A stretch of DNA of 64,000 bases, taken from positions 879,073 through 943,072 of the forward strand of contig NZ_KI632512.1 of NCBI RefSeq assembly GCF_000504305.1, read 5' to 3'. This DNA comes from Nitratidesulfovibrio termitidis HI1 (GTDB lineage: Bacteria; Desulfobacterota; Desulfovibrionia; Desulfovibrionales; Desulfovibrionaceae). Of the stretch, positions 44,543 through 51,619 are shown piece after piece. The notes beneath the pieces were generated by a model, which was not told where the DNA came from, ran no database searches, and saw only the letters and a list, made by a program, of their open reading frames with translations. A program made the position numbers and the translations under genes. Positions within the stretch are counted from its first letter, which is position 1. Each line of letters opens with the position of its first letter.

Positions 44543-47500
44543 ATGTCGTTCGTACGACGGTCGGAATGCCTTACGCATTGCAGTTTTCTTTTTGAATCAA
44601 ACTTACGCATACTTCTTATTGAAGCCCAGGCAGGACAGGGAAAAACAACACTTGCAAGACAATTTACACAAGAGATAAAATTCGATTTCATATGGCACAC
44701 CTGCCAAACACCTGATGAAGATCCTGTGGTATTTTTTGAAAATATTGCCAAAAAGCTACATCATGCAATACCAACACTTCCAACGAAAGAAGCCCTTGTG
44801 GCATTCACGCAAACCGGAGCAATCCGCACGCTGCTTGAAATAGCCATTGCCCGCCTTGGCAACGCGTTGACCACAGTGAACGCGCCAATACTCATGGTGT
44901 TTGACGATGTGCACACACTCGCAGCATCCCCATCAAGCCTCATCGTGTTGCAGGAACTTGTTAAACGAACTCCTCACAACTTCCGCTTCATGCTGCTAAC
45001 GCGCTACACACTCACCCTGGAGGACGCGCCCCTCTTCCCTCCCTCCCAATGCCTCATTCTCGACAACGAGCTTCTTGCATTCAACAGCGAGGAAACCTCC
45101 ACCCTTTACAATGAAATACTCAAAACACCGCGCTCCAGCGAACAAATTACAGATCTGTTGTCCGCAACGGGCGGGTGGGTGACAGGGCTTATTCTGTTGC
45201 GTAGAGAAAACGCCGTCTCCGGAATACCTCTAAAGAATCAAACGCTTGCGATGCTTGATAAATATTTTTCACGCTTTTTTTTCTCCGACTTCAAGGAAGA
45301 GCAAATTCGTGAATTGTCGCTGCTCGCATTGCTTCCTGATATTCCTAAGGACTTCTTTACCTCGATTGCATCCGCAACAACGCGAAAATTGATCGACACC
45401 CTGCTCCAGAACAACGTCTTCATACGAGAAGACAGGGACAATGATCTGCATATAATCAGTTTCCATCATCTATTACGAGAACACCTGAGGCAGCAAGCAC
45501 TGACATGCTGCACGCAAGATGAACGCAGAGAAATACGCCTCGCCGCTGGAGAATGGTGCCTGAAAAATGGGCATACTATCTCCGCGCTTGAAAATTTTGC
45601 CTTGGCATCTCACTGGAGACGGATATCAATTCTATTAAGCTCAAAATGCCAAATTTTGCTGGCGCAAAATAAACATCGCAGTCTAAGGCGCATCCTGAAC
45701 ATGATACCGCAGCAAACCATCGAAGCATTTGCCTGGCTATCCTATTGTGAGGGTGTAACCAGACAAGCTTTGCTACAGCAAGACGCGGATCATTACATCC
45801 TGAATGCGGTGAACCTGTTCAAGCACTCCGGCGAAGAGGCTGGCGAACTGCAGGCTTTGGGAGCCCTGTTCTATTATCATATATTCTATGCATACAACAG
45901 CAACAGACAATCATTGCTGCGCAGGGCAATAGACCTGTTCCACAGAAGGAGCAACGAACTCCCACCATTGACAGGGATACACATTTCCCAATCATTAGCA
46001 AAAATAGTCTATTACAATATGGCTGACTTTTCTGAGTCCATGAAATACATAGAATATGCGAATAAAATATCAAAAGCAGAAAAATTACCCCAGCCTTATC
46101 TAGAGCTACAAATAACATCATCTTTACTACAATCAGCACACGGCGACACCATTGCGGCGTCTTATACCCTTGACAGTCTTTTTTCAGTCTCAAACTCGCC
46201 TTCTGTATCCCCATTCACTCGCTTTTGCATCAAGCTTGTTCAGGCGAATGTACTCTCCGGCAGCGGATCGATCAGTAATTACATTGAATGCGTAAACGAT
46301 ATCAAATGCAGCCATGCCACAGAGATGACAAACACTCTTCTGGGACTGAACCTGCCCCTTCGAGACATAGAAATGCTGTTTGCCCAAGGGGAATATGCTC
46401 AGGCCCTGACCACGATAGACACGCATCTCGGCACCCCCCTCGGCGTTGAAAATCTCCACAGCAACAGCCAGCTAAGGCGATACAGGGCTCTTGCCCTCGC
46501 ACACCTGGATAGAACGGATGAAGTGCTGGACGAGACACGTCAAGCCTTGGTTACACGGGCCAAGGCTGGCGGCCTATACTTCGCGGTCCTCAGCCTGGCC
46601 CTGCTTGGCGGCGCCCTGTCCCGCTGTCCGCAGCACCACGCCACGGCGCGCCGCATGCTAGATAACGCCGTTCGCAAGGCCCAAAACACAAACAACCCCT
46701 ATCTGTTGCCCACGGCATACGCCTACCGCGCCTCGCTCAACCTTGCAGCCGGGAAAGACGCCGAGGCCGCAAGCGACGTCGACGCCATGCTCACGATCCT
46801 TCAGACCTCTGGCAATCTGTATTTTTTCGGATGCACCCCTCTTCTCTTGAGCCGGTTGCTTCCCTTTGCCGCCATGCGCTCCGCGCACTTCAAGACCGCG
46901 CAACAACTGGCCCACAGCCGGTTGAAACTCCACTTGCTGCAAGACGGCAGCACCCTGCCGTTACTCCATATCGAAACCGTAAGCGGTGTGGTTCTACGCA
47001 TGGCGAAATCTGATGCGACCCTGGCTGAGAGGGACATCACCCCCTTGCAGTCCAAATTGCTGACGATACTGGCGGGGGCCAACGACATGGAGATTTCCTT
47101 TGAGCAAATGCAACAGGAGCTTTGGCCAGACCCCCATCAGGATGCCGACAGATCCAAGTTGGACACCTTGCTCTCCAGGTTGCGCAAGAGCCTTATGGCA
47201 GCCTTTGGCCGAGACGCAGCCAAACGCTACCTGGAGTTGAAGGCCGGAAGCCTCAGGCTGCGCTACTGCACATCCGACGTAGCCGACGCCGCACGCGAGG
47301 CATCGCGCGGGCTTCACCTTGCGCAATCCGGGAAAGTTTGGCAGGCGCATTGCGCGTTCGTTCGGATGTCCGTCGCATTGGGCAGCGCACCAGGTGAGGG
47401 TTTGTGCCGTATGGATGCAAGGCTTCCCGCAAACATTTCGTATACCATAATCAACGCCGCGACGGAGTGGGTAGCCATTCTTCTTGACGCAGGCAGGCTG

Positions 47501-47707
47501 CAGATGGGCATCACCGTTGCGATACAAGCCCTGCGCATCGATCCCATCAATGACAGATTACAGCGCACCTACTATAACCTACTGACCGCATTGCGCCGCC
47601 CCGGCGAAGCCATGGCGGCGCTGCATGCATACCGGGAATACCTTTCCGATGCCGGCTTCGACCAGACAGAAGTCAGCGACGCCATTGAAGCCGTGCTGGC
47701 ACACTGA
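44543..47707 (+). CDS. Large ATPase / winged-helix / BTAD transcriptional regulator (MalT- and SARP-like)
   Basis: A 1,054-residue protein. Residues 20-330 form a STAND/MalT-type NTPase with Walker A GQGKTT (31-36) and Walker B ILMVFDD (116-122). Residues 350-800 are TPR-like helical repeats. Residues 813-912 are an OmpR/PhoB-like winged helix (DITPLQSKLLTILAG, then DRSKLDTLLSRLRKSL). Residues 913-1050 are a bacterial transcriptional activation domain (AIQALRIDPINDRLQRTYYN). It is a signal-gated activator with the DNA-binding part at the C-terminus, unlike classic SARPs. GAGGTGAG lies just before ATG 44543. The first 1.9 kb is AT-rich and the last 1.2 kb GC-rich. It is the best local candidate for the protein that binds the 18-bp surface motif; this is inference. 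Confidence 0.85.
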   Translation: MSFVRRSECLTHCSFLFESNLRILLIEAQAGQGKTTLARQFTQEIKFDFIWHTCQTPDEDPVVFFENIAKKLHHAIPTLPTKEALVAFTQTGAIRTLLEIAIARLGNALTTVNAPILMVFDDVHTLAASPSSLIVLQELVKRTPHNFRFMLLTRYTLTLEDAPLFPPSQCLILDNELLAFNSEETSTLYNEILKTPRSSEQITDLLSATGGWVTGLILLRRENAVSGIPLKNQTLAMLDKYFSRFFFSDFKEEQIRELSLLALLPDIPKDFFTSIASATTRKLIDTLLQNNVFIREDRDNDLHIISFHHLLREHLRQQALTCCTQDERREIRLAAGEWCLKNGHTISALENFALASHWRRISILLSSKCQILLAQNKHRSLRRILNMIPQQTIEAFAWLSYCEGVTRQALLQQDADHYILNAVNLFKHSGEEAGELQALGALFYYHIFYAYNSNRQSLLRRAIDLFHRRSNELPPLTGIHISQSLAKIVYYNMADFSESMKYIEYANKISKAEKLPQPYLELQITSSLLQSAHGDTIAASYTLDSLFSVSNSPSVSPFTRFCIKLVQANVLSGSGSISNYIECVNDIKCSHATEMTNTLLGLNLPLRDIEMLFAQGEYAQALTTIDTHLGTPLGVENLHSNSQLRRYRALALAHLDRTDEVLDETRQALVTRAKAGGLYFAVLSLALLGGALSRCPQHHATARRMLDNAVRKAQNTNNPYLLPTAYAYRASLNLAAGKDAEAASDVDAMLTILQTSGNLYFFGCTPLLLSRLLPFAAMRSAHFKTAQQLAHSRLKLHLLQDGSTLPLLHIETVSGVVLRMAKSDATLAERDITPLQSKLLTILAGANDMEISFEQMQQELWPDPHQDADRSKLDTLLSRLRKSLMAAFGRDAAKRYLELKAGSLRLRYCTSDVADAAREASRGLHLAQSGKVWQAHCAFVRMSVALGSAPGEGLCRMDARLPANISYTIINAATEWVAILLDAGRLQMGITVAIQALRIDPINDRLQRTYYNLLTALRRPGEAMAALHAYREYLSDAGFDQTEVSDAIEAVLAH

Positions 47708-47772
47708 ACGGAATAACAACACAACCTGTGCAACTCCGGACGCCGCCGCACTACGGCGTAAGGCTAACAGCA

Positions 47773-47802
47773 CCCCCCGGAATGGATATCCACTCCGGGG
47801 GG
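47773..47802. terminator. Bidirectional hairpin between converging genes
   Basis: CCCCCCGGA and TCCGGGGGG flank an inner palindrome, TGGATATCCA, giving a very stable stem. It lies between the BTAD gene and HAF gene 3. No T-run on either side. Confidence 0.6.
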
Positions 47803-47840
47803 CTTCTCCACTCAGACCACACAGGTTCGACTCTGTCGGA

Positions 47841-48875
47841 TCACTCTCCCCACTTGACCAGGAAAACCTGCAAACACTCGTCCGGCCCCACGCCCATGCC
47901 CACAATGACGCTGCCGTCGGCACTCACGCTCCTGGCGACAAGCAGGTCCCACTCCTGCAAATGCACTCCCCGGTTACGCAGCACGTCCGCAAGCGCAACC
48001 ATGCCTGTCTGCCGCGTCCAGCAGAACGCCCGGCGGCCGAACTCGGAATCGCTCTGCCCCACCACTACACTCCCGTCCGCGCTCACACCGTACGCATAGG
48101 AATAGTGCCCTCCGGGCAGAACCCCCAGGTCCTCTGCCGCCACGCCCTGCTCCCAACGCACGGCCCGCTCGCCGAAAGGCGAAGCGCTGTACCCCACAAT
48201 GACCGCACCGTCGCCGTTGACCGCAACCGCCATGGAATCACGCCCCTCGGGCAGAAACCCCAAACCTTCCAGGCCAGCCGAGGCTGTCCAGCGAAACGCC
48301 TGAACGCCCCCCGCGTATTGACTTTGACCGACAACCACCGCGCCGTCAGCGCTCACGTCATAGGCGGACGAATTGCTTCCGCCGCGCAAAAAACCCAGCC
48401 CTTGCATGCCCGAGGCGCTTGTCCACCGGAAGGCCTGATGCCCCAGCGCGTGCTCACTTTCACCGACCACCACGGCCCCGACCGCGCAAACGCCATAAGC
48501 GTACGAGGCCCCGCCACGCCTGAGTCCACCCAACCCGGCCATCCCTGTGACGTCATCCCAGCGAAATGCCTGATAGTTTGAGTGCACATAACTTTCGCCC
48601 ACGATCACCGAGCCGTCCGCGCTCACGTCATAAGCGTACGAGTACGTGTTTTCCTTGCCTAAAAAACCAATCCCCAGCATGCCCGTATCCAAGGCCCAGC
48701 GGAAGGCCTGACTGCCCGAGGCGCAATCGCTGCCTCCCACGGCCACCGTTCCGTCTTTATTGATTCCGTATGGATAGGCATACCCTCCTCCCGACAGGCA
48801 CCCCAGCCATTGCATTTCGTTGCTTCTAGGCCAACCGCTTTCCATGCATTGGTGATGCCGCTCATGCTGTATCAT
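47841..48875 (-). CDS. HAF-repeat beta-propeller-like protein 3 (no signal peptide)
   Basis: A 344-residue protein with seven HAF units (YAYGVSADGSVVVGQSDS, QAFRWT, GMxxLG). Some units are degraded (VCAVGAVVVG; AVAVNGDGAVIVGYS). The C-terminal capping repeat LLVARSVSADGSVIVGMG matches copies 1 and 2. The opening MQWLGCLSGGGYAYPYGI is nearly the same as that of HAF gene 1 (LGFLSGGGYAYPYGV), so copies 1 and 3 are the closest pair, and both lack a signal peptide. ATG 48875 has GGGGG six bases upstream. An 18-bp motif with a good -10 lies 119 bp upstream. Function unknown. Confidence 0.78.
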   Translation of the reverse strand: MIQHERHHQCMESGWPRSNEMQWLGCLSGGGYAYPYGINKDGTVAVGGSDCASGSQAFRWALDTGMLGIGFLGKENTYSYAYDVSADGSVIVGESYVHSNYQAFRWDDVTGMAGLGGLRRGGASYAYGVCAVGAVVVGESEHALGHQAFRWTSASGMQGLGFLRGGSNSSAYDVSADGAVVVGQSQYAGGVQAFRWTASAGLEGLGFLPEGRDSMAVAVNGDGAVIVGYSASPFGERAVRWEQGVAAEDLGVLPGGHYSYAYGVSADGSVVVGQSDSEFGRRAFCWTRQTGMVALADVLRNRGVHLQEWDLLVARSVSADGSVIVGMGVGPDECLQVFLVKWGE

Positions 48876-48978
48876 CGCATACCCCCGTCGTTGCAGATGA
48901 AATACAATAAAAACCACCTCCTGATCGCCAGACCTGCCAGTAACGGCCCGTTCGTCAGAGGGCATCGCAATTATTTTC

Positions 48979-49012
48979 CTATATCACCTGCAAACTGATA
49001 TTATTCTTACAT
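48979..49012 (-). promoter_or_regulatory. Surface-regulon motif and -10 upstream of HAF gene 3
   Basis: Minus strand ATGTAAGAATAATATCAG (48995-49012), then 10 bp, then ATATAG (48979-48984). Heptamers ATGTAAG and ATATCAG are 11 bp apart. Confidence 0.6.
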
Positions 49013-49176
49013 TGCGGAGCGCGCGAATGAAGAAAAAACAAAAAGCACATATTTTGCGAGTAATTCCAAATAAAATATCCAATCTGCGGCAGAAGAATAA
49101 AAATAGCGAATCGCCTCAACCGTTCCTGATGCCATCGCCTTGCCATCCCGAGGCGTGTGCACCCGGACATATCCGA

Positions 49177-49199
49177 AAGGGCCTGCCATCACGGCCCCT
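49177..49199 (-). terminator. Weak terminator-like hairpin after the YczE-like gene
   Basis: A short GGGCC/GGCCC stem followed by CTTTCGG on the minus strand, about 65 bp past the stop. Weak evidence. Confidence 0.3.
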
Positions 49200-49260
49200 T
49201 ACGGTTTAGCTCACCACTGCAAGCACCCCCCAAAAGGCGTTCCTAAGCGCACCCCTCCGC

Positions 49261-49905
49261 TCATGCCGCCCACAAATGTCTGGCTCGCCGGGCCAACGGC
49301 CCGCTCAGCCGCACGAAACTGCCCACGGACAACGCGGAAACCACCGTACCCTCGCGAAGCCCCAGAATGTCGCCCGCGAAAATCAGACTCACCATGGCGG
49401 CAACAGCAACGTGCCCGCAGTCGAACAGAGTCTTCACGTTGCCCACGAGCAGCCTGGCCCTGTAGGCGATGGCAACCACAAGCCCCTCACCGGGCAGAAT
49501 GCTCACCTGGCAAACGATCTGGAATGCGATACCCATCCCCAAAATGGCACTGCCGACGATCACAGCGGCCATTTGCTGTGGATAGCCGTTCAGGGGCAAC
49601 AGCTTCATCAGAAGCATGGCCACGTCGATGAACGCACCGAACAGCACGGCCACGGGCACCTGCACCAGATACTTGCGCGAAGGCCCCTCGCGCATCACCC
49701 ACATCTGCAAGCCGACGAACAGGACATTCACCAAGAGGGTAAGCATACCCAATGACAGGCCGGAAAGCCGGGACAGCACATACGGCACGCTGGTTACCGG
49801 CGTGGTGCCCAGTCGGGCGCTGGTGACAAGGGCGATCCCGAGGGCACTCAGAAACAGGGCGAATCCGAAAAACAGATAGCGGCTGGCGAAATTCGTGCGA
49901 GACAT
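49261..49905 (-). CDS. YczE/YitT-like integral membrane protein
   Basis: A 214-residue protein with five hydrophobic segments (YLFFGFALFLSALGIALV, LGMLTLLVNVLFVGLQM, VPVAVLFGAFIDVAMLL, MAAVIVGSAILGMGIAF, CGHVAVAAMVSLIFAGDILGL). ARLGTTPVTSVPYVLS matches the conserved region of YczE/YyaS proteins. Transport substrate unknown. ATG 49905 is chosen because GGAAGG lies four bases upstream; an ATG four codons earlier has none. The leader region is unusual: a 9-bp tandem repeat and a copy of the 18-bp motif lie upstream. Confidence 0.78.
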   Translation of the reverse strand: MSRTNFASRYLFFGFALFLSALGIALVTSARLGTTPVTSVPYVLSRLSGLSLGMLTLLVNVLFVGLQMWVMREGPSRKYLVQVPVAVLFGAFIDVAMLLMKLLPLNGYPQQMAAVIVGSAILGMGIAFQIVCQVSILPGEGLVVAIAYRARLLVGNVKTLFDCGHVAVAAMVSLIFAGDILGLREGTVVSALSVGSFVRLSGPLARRARHLWAA

Positions 49906-50076
49906 GGAACCTTCCATAAAAACGACAGGGAAAAATGCTCAACGGGGCGGGAGATGTGCATCGCCGCTGCCTGGCGCGAGGCCGAATCAAAAAGCATTGA
50001 CAAAACGCAGCCCGCCCGCTCCGCAAAGACCTTCCAGCCAGGCATCCACAAGAGAAAATCCACACGCATCAGCACT

Positions 50077-50136
50077 CATTGCGTTCATTGCGTTCATTGC
50101 GTTCATTGCGTTCATTGCGTTCATTGCGTTCATTGC
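50077..50136. repeat. Nine-bp tandem repeat (CATTGCGTT, six full copies plus six bases)
   Basis: Six perfect copies of CATTGCGTT followed by CATTGC. It is the only simple tandem repeat of note in the window. It lies between the regulatory motif and the YczE-like gene, so copy-number change would alter the leader length in 9-bp steps. Perfect copies suggest recent slippage. Confidence 0.95.
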
Positions 50137-50165
50137 ACATATCACACAAAGACTTTCTTCAACTA

Positions 50166-50183
50166 CACATCTTTTTCTTACAT
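50166..50183 (-). promoter_or_regulatory. Surface-regulon motif (divergent copy) upstream of the YczE-like gene
   Basis: Minus strand ATGTAAGAAAAAGATGTG. The first heptamer and A-tract are perfect, the second heptamer is poor, and no clear -10 follows. The least certain of the eight copies. Confidence 0.4.
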
Positions 50184-50371
50184 CACGCCTTTTCAACACG
50201 GAGCAGACAACACCAGATGCATGTGTAAAAAATACAAGCAAATAGCAACACAACACTAATACAATAATGCCACTTCAACATGCACGAAAAATACAAAGTT
50301 GCACCAAATCATAACTCATAACCTGCATCACAGTGTCCCTTACGACACTGCCCAACCCCGCAACGTCATGC

Positions 50372-50410
50372 AAAATAAAAACTCCTGACAGCAAAGGTGC
50401 CAGGAGTTTT
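50372..50410 (-). terminator. Rho-independent terminator of the type I secretion operon
   Basis: On the minus strand AAAACTCCTG, a 13-base loop and CAGGAGTTTT are followed by TATTTTG. It lies 40 bp after the stop of the adaptor gene. Confidence 0.9.
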
Positions 50411-50449
50411 CGAAAAGCTGCGACATGCCCACAACTGCCAACTTCAGCA

Positions 50450-51619
50450 TCAACGTTCCCGCAGTGCCTCCGACGCCCGCCGCAAGGGTTTGAGCAGGTA
50501 CTCCAACACGGTCTTTTTCCCCGTACGGATTTCCGTCGTCGTGACCATGCCGGGCATAATCGGATGCCGTTTGCCATCCTTGGTTTCAAGGTAGGCCTGC
50601 GAGGTCAGCACATACACCCTGTAATAGTAGACACGCCTGTCCACCTGATCTTCTATGGTATCGGGGGAAACACGTTCCACCGTTGCGGGCAGCGTTCCGT
50701 AGATGGCCGAATCGTAGGCGGTGATTTTCACCGTGGCCTCCTGCCCCGGATGAATGAAGGCGATATCCCTGGGACTCACCCGCGCCTCGATCAGCAATTG
50801 GTCACCCAGCGGCACGATTTCCATCAGCACGCCGCCCGATCCGACCACGCCTCCGATTGTCGAAATGCGGATGTCCTTGACGACACCACGTGTCGGTGAG
50901 GTGAGCACCGTGCGGCGCAACTGGTCGGCCCGGCCCTCACGGATCTTCAGCAACGGCTCCAGGTCCGCCATGGTCTTGGCGTAATCCGCCTTCAGGGCAA
51001 CCTGGTATTCGTTTTGCGTCGCCGCCAGCTTTGCCGTGAACTCGGCAACCTTCTGCCGCAGCCGCAGCACTTCCACCTCGTTGGCGGCGCCGGTACGCAG
51101 CAACGGCACCGATATTTTCAGTTCGTCATCGGCCAAACGCAATTGCGTGCGCAGATTGGTGACATTCTCGAAAAAAGCGGCCCTGTTCGCGATAAAGAGT
51201 TCGCGCTCACGCTCCACCACAGAAATATCTCCCGCTATATCAGCGGGAAACGTTATCGACGACTGGCCATCCATTTCAGCCTGCAAACGCGCCGCCCGCG
51301 CCTGCAACGCGGCAATCCGTGCCAACGCCTCTTCCATGGAAGCCCGAGCCTGAACCGGATCAAGCGTCGCGATCTTTTGCCCGACCTCCACAATATCGCC
51401 TTCGCGCACCGGCAGTTCGGACAGGATGCCGCCTTCAAAACTCTGGATGATCTGCCCCTTCGACGCGGGGGTAACCTTGCCCTCCCCCACGGCAACCTCG
51501 TCCAGTTGCGCGAAAGCGGCCCAGATGACGAACGCCGTTACCGCCATGACTATCAACCCGAGCAACAGCGACGAAGACCGGGAGCCAAACCGGTAGCCCG
51601 GAATATGCAACTCAGTCAT
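50450..51619 (-). CDS. lapC: Type I secretion periplasmic adaptor (HlyD/LapC family)
   Basis: A 389-residue membrane-fusion protein. One N-terminal helix (about residues 18-38) precedes VAVGEGKVTPASKGQIIQSF, the lipoyl half-motif. A long coiled-coil hairpin (residues 90-230) contacts TolC, and the C-terminal MPGMVTTTEIRTGKKTVLEYLLKPL is the HlyD family signature. It links the ABC ATPase to the outer-membrane channel. It overlaps the ATPase gene by eight bases and is last in the operon, followed by a strong terminator. LapC-type naming follows from the adhesin context. Confidence 0.92.
   Translation of the reverse strand: MTELHIPGYRFGSRSSSLLLGLIVMAVTAFVIWAAFAQLDEVAVGEGKVTPASKGQIIQSFEGGILSELPVREGDIVEVGQKIATLDPVQARASMEEALARIAALQARAARLQAEMDGQSSITFPADIAGDISVVERERELFIANRAAFFENVTNLRTQLRLADDELKISVPLLRTGAANEVEVLRLRQKVAEFTAKLAATQNEYQVALKADYAKTMADLEPLLKIREGRADQLRRTVLTSPTRGVVKDIRISTIGGVVGSGGVLMEIVPLGDQLLIEARVSPRDIAFIHPGQEATVKITAYDSAIYGTLPATVERVSPDTIEDQVDRRVYYYRVYVLTSQAYLETKDGKRHPIMPGMVTTTEIRTGKKTVLEYLLKPLRRASEALRER

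Larger units (their letters stand above)
48876..49260. other. Region between HAF gene 3 and the YczE-like gene
   Basis: 385 bp. It holds the motif and -10 for HAF gene 3 (48979-49012) and a weak GGGCC hairpin near 49,180. No gene was recognised. Confidence 0.5.
49906..50371. other. Leader region of the YczE-like gene
   Basis: About 470 bp without a gene. It holds the 9-bp tandem repeat (50077-50136) and the motif at 50166-50183. A small minus-strand frame across the repeat (49987-50256) encodes a run of Asn-Ala-Met and is not considered a gene. Confidence 0.5.

Noticed and set aside
50077..50136. Tandem repeat considered as a CRISPR array
   Set aside because: Repeats are 9 bp and contiguous, with no spacers; no cas genes are present.
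49987..50256. Minus-strand frame with repeated Asn-Ala-Met
   Set aside because: It arises only from the 9-bp repeat, lacks a ribosome site and lies in the leader of the YczE-like gene.
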